Of a stretch of 14,942 nucleotides of DNA, positions 1-5,853 are shown in pieces (the first letter of the stretch is position 1; every line of letters starts with the position of its first letter). Under the pieces are notes generated by a model. The model worked only from the letters and a program-made list of their open reading frames with translations. It ran no database searches and was not told the DNA's origin. Origin of the DNA: DATBLE01 sp046734335 (GTDB taxonomy: Bacteria; Actinomycetota; Thermoleophilia; Gaiellales; Gaiellaceae); contig JBKPRA010000117.1 of assembly GCA_046734335.1 (NCBI GenBank), positions 1 to 14,942 on the forward strand. Reading direction: 5' to 3'. The translations under genes and the position numbers were made by a program.

Positions 1-582
1 GAGCTGATGAAGTTCTACAAGGAGAAGGAGATCAATCCGGCTGCATCGTGCCTGCCGATGCTGGTCCAGATCCCGATCTTCTTCGCCCTCTATTTCGTCC
101 TGAAGAACTTCACGAACCACGTCACGGCTCTGCCGAGCGAGCTGCACTGGCTGATCGTCCCGAACATCACAGCCAAAGTCACCGAGCACTGGTCGGGGTA
201 CGTCCTGCTCGTGCTCTACATCGGCAGCCAGGTCGGATATGCGTACTTCGGTACGCCTCCGAACCTTCCGAAGAGCCAGCGGATTCTGTTCATGATCGTG
301 CCGTTCTTCATCCTGCCGTTCGTGAGCCGCTTCCCGGTCGGCCTGCTCATGTACTGGATGACCACCAACCTCTGGACGGTCGGTCAGGGCATCATCACCC
401 GGCAGATGGTGCCGAAGCCGGCACCGCCGCCCAAGCGCTCGTCGCGCACGCCTCCCAGGGAAGAGACGCCGCCGCCGCCCACCGACGGTGTCTCGGAAAC
501 TCGGGCTCCCGCCCAGGCTGCGGCGGTCCGGCCGACTTCGCCGCGCCGTGTCAAGCGCAAGAAGAAAAGGGGGGGGCGGTGA
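1..582 (+). CDS. yidC: Membrane protein insertase YidC, 3' part
   Basis: This is the C-terminal 193 residues of YidC/Oxa1, the inner-membrane insertase that works alone or with SecYEG to insert and fold membrane proteins. The gene is open at the left window edge, so the start and early transmembrane segments are missing. The stretch NPAASCLPMLVQIPIFFALY is the family's conserved cytoplasmic-loop-to-membrane signature. Three further hydrophobic segments follow (around WSGYVLLVLYIGSQ, ILFMIVPFFILPF and VGLLMYWMTTNLWTV), with the usual WMTTNLWT-like ending. The last ~55 residues are Pro-rich and end in a Lys/Arg-rich tail, typical of ribosome-contacting YidC tails. The stop overlaps the next gene's GTG by four bases (GTGA). 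The position before jag, rsmG, parA and parB is the classic origin-proximal order. Identity is confident; only the truncation limits it. Confidence 0.95.
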   Translation, partial: ELMKFYKEKEINPAASCLPMLVQIPIFFALYFVLKNFTNHVTALPSELHWLIVPNITAKVTEHWSGYVLLVLYIGSQVGYAYFGTPPNLPKSQRILFMIVPFFILPFVSRFPVGLLMYWMTTNLWTVGQGIITRQMVPKPAPPPKRSSRTPPREETPPPPTDGVSETRAPAQAAAVRPTSPRRVKRKKKRGGR

Positions 583-1283
583 GCGAGGAGCACCGGGTCG
601 AAGGCGGACATCGCGTAGAGGCGACCGGCGAAACGGTCGGCGAGGCGAAGTGGCAGGCCCTTCGCGAGCTCGAGCGCGTCGCGCCGGGACTGGACAAATC
701 GGCGGTTCGGTTCGAGGTCCTCTCGGAGGGCGAACGGGGCCTCCTGGGCGTCGGCTACGCGCCGGCACGGGTGGTCGCAAGCGTGGACGCCGATGCAGTG
801 TCCGCACCGCCGCCGGTTGTCGGCGGCGACGCGTCGGCGCATGCCTCCGACCTGCGCGAGCTGCTCACCAGGATCGCCGCCGCGCTTCGGGTCGACTGCC
901 AGATCGACGTGATCGAGGACGACAGCGCTGTGACCGGTTCGCTGACCGGGGGTGACCTCGGCCTGCTGATCGGTCGTCATGGTCAGACGATCGACGCGAT
1001 CCAGTACCTCGCCAACGCCGTTGCCTACCGCGCGTACGGCGACGATCGCAAGGACGTGATCGTCGATGCCGCCGGCTACCGGGAGCGCCGCCGGGAGACG
1101 CTCGAGGCAGTGGCGGTGCGCAGTGCCCAGCGCGCCATCTCGACGGGGGAGCCGGTCGAGCTCGAGCCGATGTCGTCGATCGAGCGCCGGATCGTCCATC
1201 TGCGGCTGCAGGACGAGCCTGGAGTGAACACGCGCAGCGAGGGCGATGAGCCGTACCGGTACGTCGTCGTCGAAACCGACTGA
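579..1283 (+). CDS. jag: Jag/KhpB RNA-binding protein (Jag-N, KH, R3H)
   Basis: A 234-residue protein with the three-part Jag architecture. The Jag_N domain covers residues ~10-68 (TGETVGEAKW... ending GLLGVGYAPARV). A KH domain spans ~85-155 with the GxxG loop G132-R-H-G135, and an R3H domain at ~160-234 carries R203-x3-H207. KhpB family proteins bind RNA, usually paired with KhpA, and influence cell division and envelope homeostasis in Gram-positive bacteria. That role is known for the family and inferred here. The GTG start was chosen because it gives the GTGA overlap with yidC and places Jag_N immediately after it. Much longer readings open upstream in this frame, but they lie over yidC and are high-GC artefacts. 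The region around residues 69-84 is a low-complexity linker. Confidence 0.93.
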   Translation: MSEEHRVEGGHRVEATGETVGEAKWQALRELERVAPGLDKSAVRFEVLSEGERGLLGVGYAPARVVASVDADAVSAPPPVVGGDASAHASDLRELLTRIAAALRVDCQIDVIEDDSAVTGSLTGGDLGLLIGRHGQTIDAIQYLANAVAYRAYGDDRKDVIVDAAGYRERRRETLEAVAVRSAQRAISTGEPVELEPMSSIERRIVHLRLQDEPGVNTRSEGDEPYRYVVVETD

Positions 1284-1286
1284 CAC

Positions 1287-1293
1287 AGAGAGG
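1287..1293 (+). promoter_or_regulatory. Shine-Dalgarno-like AGAGAGG supporting a CTG start of rsmG
   Basis: AGAGAGG lies between the jag stop and the conserved N-terminus of RsmG. It stands 7 nt before a CTG codon at 1301, normal spacing for a ribosome binding site. No ATG, GTG or TTG occurs in the rsmG frame between an in-frame stop at 1247 and GTG at 1418, so this site decides the preferred start. Confidence 0.5.
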
Positions 1294-1300
1294 CCCCGGT

Positions 1301-1897
1301 CTGTCCCTGTCTGACGCTCGGATCGAGCGCTGGCTCGAGCGCCTGGCCACCACGCCCGGGCTGACGGCGATCAGTGACCCGGCTGAGCTGCGGCGCGTTC
1401 ACCTCGAAGAGAGCCTTGTGGCTGTTCCCTTCGTCGAGCGCTACGAGGGCCCGGTGGTGGATGTGGGGTCGGGTGGCGGTGCTCCGGGCATCCCGATAGC
1501 GGGTGCGCTCCCGGAACGGGAGGTCGCCCTGCTCGAGGCAACCCGGCGCAAGTGCGTTTTCCTCGGGTCCGCTGCGCGGGGCTTCTCCAACGTTCGCGTC
1601 ATCTGCGGCCGCGCGGAGGAACAGCCGACCGATCGCTTTGGCGTGGCGGTCGCGAAGGCGCTGGCGCCGCCTCCCGTCGCGGTCGAGTGGTGTCTGCCGC
1701 TCGTCGCCGTCGGCGGCGCGGCGATCCTGCTCGTCGGCCCATCGGCCGATGTCGCTGCCGTCGGCAAGGTGTCGTCGAAACTGGGCGGCGGCGAGCCGGA
1801 GCGGCACGGGGGGATCGTCGTCGTGCCCAAGCTCGGGCCCACGCCGGCGGGCTTCCCGCGTAGGCCGGGCATTGCCCGGAAGCGCCCGCTCGCCTAG
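1301..1897 (+). CDS. rsmG: 16S rRNA (guanine-N7) methyltransferase RsmG (GidB)
   Basis: RsmG uses S-adenosylmethionine to methylate N7 of a conserved guanine (G527 in E. coli numbering) in 16S rRNA; loss in other bacteria gives low-level streptomycin resistance. The SAM motif D54-V-G-S-G-G-G60 followed by APGIPIA is canonical, as are the C-terminal PGIARKRPLA and the N-terminal RIERWLERL...GLTAI. That N-terminus is translated only if initiation is at a non-standard codon: CTG at 1301 (Shine-Dalgarno 7 nt upstream) is preferred, CTG 1307 and CTG 1280 (overlapping the jag stop) are alternatives. The first standard start, GTG at 1418, would drop ~39 conserved residues. Length from 1301 is 198 aa, slightly short for the family. 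It sits 17 bp after jag and 36 bp before parA. Function is confident; the start is not. Confidence 0.88.
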   Translation: MSLSDARIERWLERLATTPGLTAISDPAELRRVHLEESLVAVPFVERYEGPVVDVGSGGGAPGIPIAGALPEREVALLEATRRKCVFLGSAARGFSNVRVICGRAEEQPTDRFGVAVAKALAPPPVAVEWCLPLVAVGGAAILLVGPSADVAAVGKVSSKLGGGEPERHGGIVVVPKLGPTPAGFPRRPGIARKRPLA

Positions 1898-1904
1898 GAG
1901 CGGG
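1885..1904 (+). terminator. Possible hairpin around the rsmG stop codon
   Basis: CCCGCTC (1885-1891) and GAGCGGG (1898-1904) form a perfect 7-bp GC-rich stem. The 6-nt loop contains the rsmG stop TAG. There is no U-tract, so it could be an actinobacterial-type weak terminator, an attenuator before parA, or chance in GC-rich DNA. Confidence 0.3.
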
Positions 1905-1933
1905 GCGTCCGCCTGCGAAGAAAGAATGTTCGG

Positions 1934-2689
1934 ATGCCGGGAAGGGTCTACGCAGTCGCAAACCAGAAGGGCGGGGTCGGGAAGACCACGACTGCGGTCA
2001 ATCTCGCCGCGTGCCTCGCCGAAGCGGGAGAGAGAGCCCTGGTCATCGACCTCGACCCGCAGGCGAACGCCACCTCGGGGCTCGGCGAGGCGGCGAATGG
2101 CACATCCAGCTACGACCTGCTCGACGGTGCGCCCCTGGAGCAGCTGGTCAAGCCGACGCGGTTCCCGAATCTGTGGCTCGTGCCCTCCAAGCCCGACCTG
2201 GCCGGCGCTGCGGTCGAGCTCGCCCGCCGCGACGATGGGGAGCGGTTTCTCGCCGAGTCGCTCGGGGGCTCTGCGAACGGCTACTCCTTCGTCTTCCTCG
2301 ACTGCCCGCCCTCGCTGGGGCCGCTGACCGTGAACGCGCTCGCGGCTGCCGACCGTGTGCTCGTGCCGGTGCAGGCCGAGTACTACGCGCTCGAGGGCCT
2401 CTCCCAGCTGCTCCGCTCGGTGGACATCATCAAGGCTCGCCTCAACCCACGGCTCGCGGTGGTAGGCGTCCTCTTGACGATGGTCGACGGCCGCACGCGG
2501 CTTGCGGCCGAGGTCGACCACGAGCTGCGGCGGCACCTCGGCGAGCTGGTGTTCGAGACGTCCGTACCGCGGTCGGTGCGCCTCGCCGAGGCGCCCAGCC
2601 ACGGCCTCCCCGCGATCGCCTACGACCGCCGGTCCGCCGGCGCCGAGGCTTACTGGAAGGTGGCGATGGAGCTTGTCGAGCGTTCCTGA
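1934..2689 (+). CDS. parA: Chromosome partitioning ATPase ParA/Soj
   Basis: A 251-residue ParA-family ATPase, normal length for chromosomal Soj. It binds DNA non-specifically as an ATP dimer, and its ParB-stimulated hydrolysis drives origin segregation. The deviant Walker A motif K12-G-G-V-G-K17-T-T is complete with the signature lysine. The A' box VIDLDPQANATSGLG (D39, D41) and Walker B FLDCPPSLG (D123) are intact, and a typical C-terminal SVRLAEAPSHGLPAIAYD stretch follows. The ATG at 1934 has a purine-rich GAAGAAAG nine bases upstream and begins directly before the first beta strand. It overlaps parB by 17 bp, so the two are co-transcribed and probably translationally coupled. Nothing unusual in the sequence itself. 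Confidence 0.96.
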   Translation: MPGRVYAVANQKGGVGKTTTAVNLAACLAEAGERALVIDLDPQANATSGLGEAANGTSSYDLLDGAPLEQLVKPTRFPNLWLVPSKPDLAGAAVELARRDDGERFLAESLGGSANGYSFVFLDCPPSLGPLTVNALAAADRVLVPVQAEYYALEGLSQLLRSVDIIKARLNPRLAVVGVLLTMVDGRTRLAAEVDHELRRHLGELVFETSVPRSVRLAEAPSHGLPAIAYDRRSAGAEAYWKVAMELVERS

Positions 2690-3533
2690 CGACGCACGTC
2701 CCGCTCGGAGAGGCCTCGGGCGAGGCCTGGAGGTTCTGATCGGGGGCGCAACCCAGACCGAGCTGACCGAGCTTCCCGTCGAGACGGTTCACCCCAATCC
2801 GCGGCAGCCACGGAAACGCCACGACTCCGAGGCTGCGCACGGTCTGGCCGACTCGGTGCGTGCCCAGGGTGTGATCCAGCCGGTGGTCGTCCGCTCCCGA
2901 GCTGCAGGCGGGTTCGAGCTGATCGCGGGCGAACGTCGGTGGCGGGCTGCTCGCGAAGCAGGCCTGGCGACTGTTCCGGCGATCGTTCGCGACGCCGACG
3001 ACCGCGATTCGCTCCTCCTCGCGCTCGTCGAGAATGTGGCACGCGAGGACCTGTCTCCAGTGGACGAAGCCCGTGCCTGCGCGCTCCTGATCGACGAGTT
3101 CGGGCTATCGCTCGGAGACGTCTCGGAGCGCGTCGGTCGGTCGAAGCCGGCGGTGTCGAACCGGATGCGGCTACTCGACCTGTCCGACGACGTCCTCGCC
3201 ATGGTCGAGCGCGGCGAGCTGAGCGAGGGCCATGCCCGTGCCGTGTTGGCCGTTCCTGACCAGGAGGGGCGCCGCCGTCTCGCACGGGAGATCGTGAAGA
3301 AGGGCATGTCAGTGAGGGCGGCCGAGCAACGCGCCCGCTGGGCCGGCGCACGTCAGAAGCCCAGGGTGAAGGGTGCTCCGATCGATCCCGCACTGTCGGC
3401 ACGTGTTCGTGGTGCCGCGGAGCGGCTCACGGGCATGCCGGTTCGGCTGACGCGGGGCCGGCTCGAGATCCAGTTCGCCGACGAGTATGAGCTCGCCGAG
3501 CTGGCGGAAGCCCTGGAGCGCTACGCCCCCTGA
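2673..3533 (+). CDS. parB: Chromosome partitioning protein ParB/Spo0J
   Basis: A 286-residue ParB, the CTP-dependent DNA clamp that loads at parS sites near the origin, spreads, and recruits ParA and SMC. It begins with the typical short basic leader ending RRGLGRGLEVLI (residues 12-23). The N-terminal CTP-binding domain shows NPRQPR (42-47), GERRWRA (86-92) and NVAREDLSP (121-129). The central helix-turn-helix is LGDVSERVGRSKPAVSNRMRL (about 147-167), followed by GELSEGHARAVL. The C-terminal dimerisation segment is short and Glu/Leu-rich. The TTG at 2673 is the only plausible start in frame before RRGLGRGL; it lies inside parA. GGAAGG 12 nt upstream is a loosely spaced ribosome site, and translation may depend on coupling. 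No canonical parS was found in the window. Confidence 0.95.
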   Translation: MSSVPDDARPARRGLGRGLEVLIGGATQTELTELPVETVHPNPRQPRKRHDSEAAHGLADSVRAQGVIQPVVVRSRAAGGFELIAGERRWRAAREAGLATVPAIVRDADDRDSLLLALVENVAREDLSPVDEARACALLIDEFGLSLGDVSERVGRSKPAVSNRMRLLDLSDDVLAMVERGELSEGHARAVLAVPDQEGRRRLAREIVKKGMSVRAAEQRARWAGARQKPRVKGAPIDPALSARVRGAAERLTGMPVRLTRGRLEIQFADEYELAELAEALERYAP

Positions 3534-3560
3534 CGCTCGCGGCAGCGGGAATCGAGGAAG

Positions 3561-4097
3561 CTAGGTCGTCCGGGCAAGCTCTTTGTAGAAGACGGTCGTG
3601 TCGCAGGGCCGGCCGTCGGGGTAGAGCGCGTAGTTCGGGATCACGCCGACCTTCGTCCAGTCCATCCGCTCATAGAGTCGCTCCGCAGGATCACCGGTGA
3701 CGGTGTCGAGGACGAGCAGGGTCCAGCCCTGCCTGAGGGCCTCGGCTTCCGCCCGCACCATCAGCCGCTGCCCGATGCCCTGGTTTCGGACCGAACGGCG
3801 AACGAGCAGCTTGGCCACATCTGCGCGGTGGGGCTGGTTCGGCGGCCACGCAGCGGCAACCTGGACGGTGCCGACGAGTTCGTCGTCGAGGAACGCGGCG
3901 AGGAGTATGCGCTTGCCGGCTGAGACGTCGGCCTCGATCGAGGCGAAGAAGGCACGGGCCTCGCCGTGCGAGAACGGCGCCATGAAGCTGACGGATGCGC
4001 CACCCTCGACACAGTCGACGAGCACGTCTGCAAGAGCGCTGTGATGCCGCCGGGCTCCGTCGGCGTCCAGCCGCTCCACGGCGACGGCTGATTCCAT
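3561..4097 (-). CDS. GNAT-family N-acetyltransferase
   Basis: A 178-residue single-domain GNAT enzyme, which transfers an acetyl group from acetyl-CoA to an amine; the substrate cannot be read from sequence. Acetyl-CoA motif A is R104-N-Q-G107-I-G109 after the strand VAKLLVRR, followed by a helix QRLMVRAEAEALRQG. The later LLVLDTVTGDPAERLYERMDW is the usual motif B region. It resembles small stand-alone acetyltransferases that act on small molecules or antibiotics, but no specific call is justified. The ATG at 4097 is chosen because the only earlier in-frame ATG (4130) uses the discriminator base of the upstream tRNA as its first base. The gene lies directly downstream of tRNA-Ile on the same strand and converges on parB with a 27-bp gap that shows no good terminator. 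Confidence 0.85.
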   Translation of the reverse strand: MESAVAVERLDADGARRHHSALADVLVDCVEGGASVSFMAPFSHGEARAFFASIEADVSAGKRILLAAFLDDELVGTVQVAAAWPPNQPHRADVAKLLVRRSVRNQGIGQRLMVRAEAEALRQGWTLLVLDTVTGDPAERLYERMDWTKVGVIPNYALYPDGRPCDTTVFYKELARTT

Positions 4098-4129
4098 CGC
4101 CGCAGCGTACGCGGCGCGCGTGCGGAGCA

Positions 4130-4203
4130 TGGGCGATCGTGGATTCGAACCACGGACCTCCGCCTTATCAGAGCGGCGCTCTAACCGACTGAGCTAATCG
4201 CCC
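4130..4203 (-). tRNA. tRNA-Ile (anticodon GAT)
   Basis: Complete 74-nt cloverleaf on the minus strand. The 7-bp acceptor stem GGGCGAT/ATCGCCC is perfect. D stem GCTC/GAGC, anticodon loop CTGATAA with GAT at positions 34-36, and T arm CGTGG-TTCGAAT-CCACG are all standard. The anticodon stem has one U-G pair (CCGCU/GGCGG). The discriminator is A and CCA is not encoded (next bases TGC), so CCA is added enzymatically. It reads isoleucine AUC/AUU codons. A -10-like TACACT lies 10 bp upstream. The 5' half and leader are duplicated 178 bp upstream. Confidence 0.97.
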
Positions 4204-4221
4204 GCGACGCGGAAGTGTAGC
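4165..4221 (-). repeat. 57-bp direct repeat, copy within functional tRNA-Ile
   Basis: This block matches 4343-4399 at a constant offset of 178 bp. The first 47 bp are identical and the whole 57 bp has two mismatches (4212 and 4214). It covers the tRNA from the end of the anticodon loop back to the 5' end plus 18 bp of leader including the -10-like box. The second copy is listed separately as a tRNA fragment. Confidence 0.95.
4214..4219 (-). promoter_or_regulatory. -10-like TACACT of tRNA-Ile
   Basis: TACACT on the minus strand lies 10 bp before the mature 5' end of tRNA-Ile, giving a short precursor leader for RNase P. No recognisable -35 was seen. In the duplicated copy the same position reads TACACC, losing the most conserved final T. 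Confidence 0.45.
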
Positions 4222-4303
4222 CAAGCGGTTTCTGCCGCCGCGACCGGATGACGGGCGCGGCAACTCGGCGTCCGCGGTTGTGGTTCTGAGGGAAGGGGCC
4301 CCA

Positions 4304-4330
4304 ACGGGTGAAACCGTAGGTTTCACCCGT
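4304..4330. other. Perfect 12-bp inverted repeat with 3-nt loop
   Basis: ACGGGTGAAACC (4304-4315) and GGTTTCACCCGT (4319-4330) are exact reverse complements separated by GTA. It lies between the tRNA-Ile fragment and the intact tRNA, in a gene-free stretch (4204-4342) that otherwise shows nothing recognisable apart from GGGGCCCC at 4296-4303. It could act as the terminator of the minus-strand oxidoreductase transcript, since that transcript would run straight into it, although no U-tract follows. Each arm contains a 7-of-8 match to a parS half-site, but the halves face the opposite way to real parS. Confidence 0.75.
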
Positions 4331-4342
4331 GCTACCAACGCG

Positions 4343-4381
4343 TTATCAGAGCGGCGCTCTAACCGACTGAGCTAATCGCCC
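4343..4381 (-). pseudogene. Duplicated 5' half of tRNA-Ile(GAT), no 3' half
   Basis: These 39 bases are identical to nucleotides 1-39 of the intact tRNA-Ile: acceptor 5' strand, D arm, anticodon 5' stem and full anticodon loop including GAT. Identity stops at the 3' edge of the loop. The bases where the 3' anticodon stem should be (CGCGT in place of GGCGG) do not pair, and no T arm or 3' acceptor strand follows. It cannot make a functional tRNA. The identical leader continues to 4389 and the repeat to 4399, only 7 bp from the LLM oxidoreductase stop. It could be a decayed tandem duplicate or a scar left by an element that once integrated at the tRNA anticodon loop. Confidence 0.85.
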
Positions 4382-4405
4382 GCGACGCGAAGGTGTAGCG
4401 CCGGG

Positions 4406-5254
4406 TCAGAGACCGCGCAGGTCCGGCAAGGCCTCCGCGATCTGCATTGCGTCGGCCTCCGCGGTGCCCCCTCGCGCTCCGACGATCAGGTCGCGGAATC
4501 CGTTGCCGGCGAATTCGCGAGCCTCCTCGAGCAACTGGGCGACGTTTCCTGCGTGGAAGAGCTGAACGGAGCGGCGGATCTCTGCGGGATCGCGGCCGAC
4601 AGCAGCGCAATGCTCGTCGAGAACACGGGACAGGCGGACACCTTCCGCGGCCTCTCCGCCGCCGAAGTTCCATACGTCCGCGTGCTGCGCGACCACGCGC
4701 AGCGTCTTGCGCTCGCCCGAGCCGCCGATCCAGATCGGCGGGCGGGGTTGCTGCACCGGCTTGGGGTTCGCGATTGCGTCGGCCAGGCGGTAGTGCGCGC
4801 CGTCGAAGCTGGCTCGGTTCTCGCTCCAGAGCAGCTCGATCACTCGACAGGCCTCCTCGAGTCGGGCGATCCGCTGACCCACGGAGCCGAACTCGAGTCC
4901 GAGCATCGTGTGCTCACCCTCCGCCCAGGCCGCGCCGAGCCCAAACTCGAGCCGTCCGCCGGACAGGTGGTCGACGGTCACCGCCATCTTGGCCAGCACG
5001 CCGGGATGGCGGTACGTGTTTCCGGTGACCATGCAGCCGATCCGCACGCGGTTCGTCGCCTCGGCCATGGCTCCGAGCAGCGTCCAGCCCTCGAAGACGT
5101 CGCCGAGGTTGCCGTGTGTCCCGATCGAGGCAAAGTGGTCGAAGTTCCAGCAGTGGTCGAACCCGGCCTCGTCCGCGACGCGCCAAACCGCGCGCAGTTC
5201 CTCCACGGTCGTGAGCTGCGGTGCCAGCTTCAGCCCGATCCGCATGTCGTTCAC
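4406..5254 (-). CDS. LLM-class (F420-dependent type) oxidoreductase
   Basis: A 282-residue luciferase-like monooxygenase-fold flavin/F420 enzyme, full length for the class. It shows the family pattern: MRIGLKLAPQ first strand, VADEAGFDHCWNFDHF, the TNRVRIGCMVTGNTYRHPGVLAKM region, VDHLSGGRLEFGLGAAW (the classic phosphate-binding segment), HYRLADAIANPKPVQQPRPPIWIGGSGERKTLRVVAQHADVWN, and a shorter C-terminal helix region. Many actinobacterial members use F420 rather than FMN; cofactor and substrate are not determinable here. Two starts compete: GTG 5254, six bases after a TAGGGT box (leaderless), and ATG 5245, which has GGGGTG at good spacing. GTG is given because leaderless starts recur in the window. 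The gene is divergent from the BFN gene and its stop lies 7 bp from the duplicated tRNA leader. Confidence 0.92.
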   Translation of the reverse strand: MNDMRIGLKLAPQLTTVEELRAVWRVADEAGFDHCWNFDHFASIGTHGNLGDVFEGWTLLGAMAEATNRVRIGCMVTGNTYRHPGVLAKMAVTVDHLSGGRLEFGLGAAWAEGEHTMLGLEFGSVGQRIARLEEACRVIELLWSENRASFDGAHYRLADAIANPKPVQQPRPPIWIGGSGERKTLRVVAQHADVWNFGGGEAAEGVRLSRVLDEHCAAVGRDPAEIRRSVQLFHAGNVAQLLEEAREFAGNGFRDLIVGARGGTAEADAMQIAEALPDLRGL

Positions 5255-5260
5255 CCCGTA

Positions 5261-5266
5261 ACCCTA
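5261..5266 (-). promoter_or_regulatory. -10-like TAGGGT of the LLM oxidoreductase gene
   Basis: TAGGGT on the minus strand is separated by 6 nt from GTG 5254, a spacing that would put transcription start at or next to the start codon. The same hexamer occurs before the PrcB_C-like gene. No -35 was recognised. Confidence 0.4.
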
Positions 5267-5326
5267 CGCACGCGAGGCTGCACCGGCTCCGCGACGGCAG
5301 GGAACGTTGGCCCGCGGGGGCTGGGC

Positions 5327-5332
5327 TAAGAT
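5327..5332 (+). promoter_or_regulatory. -10-like TAAGAT of the BFN gene
   Basis: TAAGAT ends 20 nt before ATG 5353, allowing a short leader of roughly a dozen bases. TTGGCC at 5307-5312 is too close (14 bp) to be a normal -35. Support is only the hexamer, its location and AT-richness in GC-rich DNA. Confidence 0.35.
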
Positions 5333-5352
5333 CCGGTCGAGGCCTCGGGTCG

Positions 5353-5853
5353 ATGCACGAGATGCACATCTACGGCGTCAGCTTCGACATCGTCGGCAAG
5401 CAGCCGATCGTTCTTCTGAAGACAGCCGACGGCAACAAGTTCCTACCGATCTGGATCGGCCACTCCGAGGCAGCGGCGATCCTGATGAAGCTGCAGGGCG
5501 CGAGCACGCCGCGACCCCTGACGCACGATCTGGTCACGTCGATGCTCGCCGAGCTCGAGGCTCGTGTGACCCGGATCACGGTCACCGAGCTTCGTGACAA
5601 CACCTTCTACGCGAGCATCACCATCCAGCAGGACGGCTCCGAGATCGAGGTCGACTCGCGACCGTCCGATGCGATCGCGCTCGCCGTCCGTGCCGAGGCG
5701 CCGATCTTCGCCGACGACCGGGTGATCGAGGAGTCGGCGATTGAGTTCGAGGGCGAAGAGGTGAACGAGGAGGAGATCGTCGACGAGTTCCGCAAGTTCC
5801 TCGACCAGGTCACGCCCGATGAGTTCGCGGTCGAGGGCGAAGAAGAGAGCTAG
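5353..5853 (+). CDS. BFN/DUF151 bifunctional-nuclease-family protein
   Basis: A 166-residue protein of the DUF151 (BFN domain) family. Residues ~4-135 carry the family pattern: a first strand YGVSFDIVGKQPIVLLK, then FLPIWIGHSEAAAILMKLQG, the RPLTHDLVTSML segment, FYASITIQQDG, and VDSRPSDAIALAVRAEAPIFADDRVIEE. Some plant and archaeal/bacterial members have been reported to have DNase and RNase activity; the bacterial role is poorly known and should not be assumed. The last ~30 residues are strongly acidic (EFEGEEVNEEEIVDEF...VEGEEES). ATG 5353 is used; a second ATG at 5362 is possible. Its TAG stop shares bases with the stop of the convergent chorismate mutase. Confidence 0.9.
   Translation: MHEMHIYGVSFDIVGKQPIVLLKTADGNKFLPIWIGHSEAAAILMKLQGASTPRPLTHDLVTSMLAELEARVTRITVTELRDNTFYASITIQQDGSEIEVDSRPSDAIALAVRAEAPIFADDRVIEESAIEFEGEEVNEEEIVDEFRKFLDQVTPDEFAVEGEEES

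Noticed and set aside
1076..2602. 508-codon minus-strand frame across jag, rsmG and parA
   Set aside because: It spans three well-supported plus-strand genes and has no recognisable domain.
4212..4226. GTGTAGCCAAGCGG resembling a tRNA-Gln D arm on the plus strand
   Set aside because: No acceptor, anticodon or T arm follows; the match is only a few bases beyond the tRNA-Ile leader and appears to be chance.
4304..4330. Calling the inverted repeat a true parS
   Set aside because: The half-sites are everted and separated by three bases; real parS is a contiguous 16-bp palindrome in the opposite half-site order.
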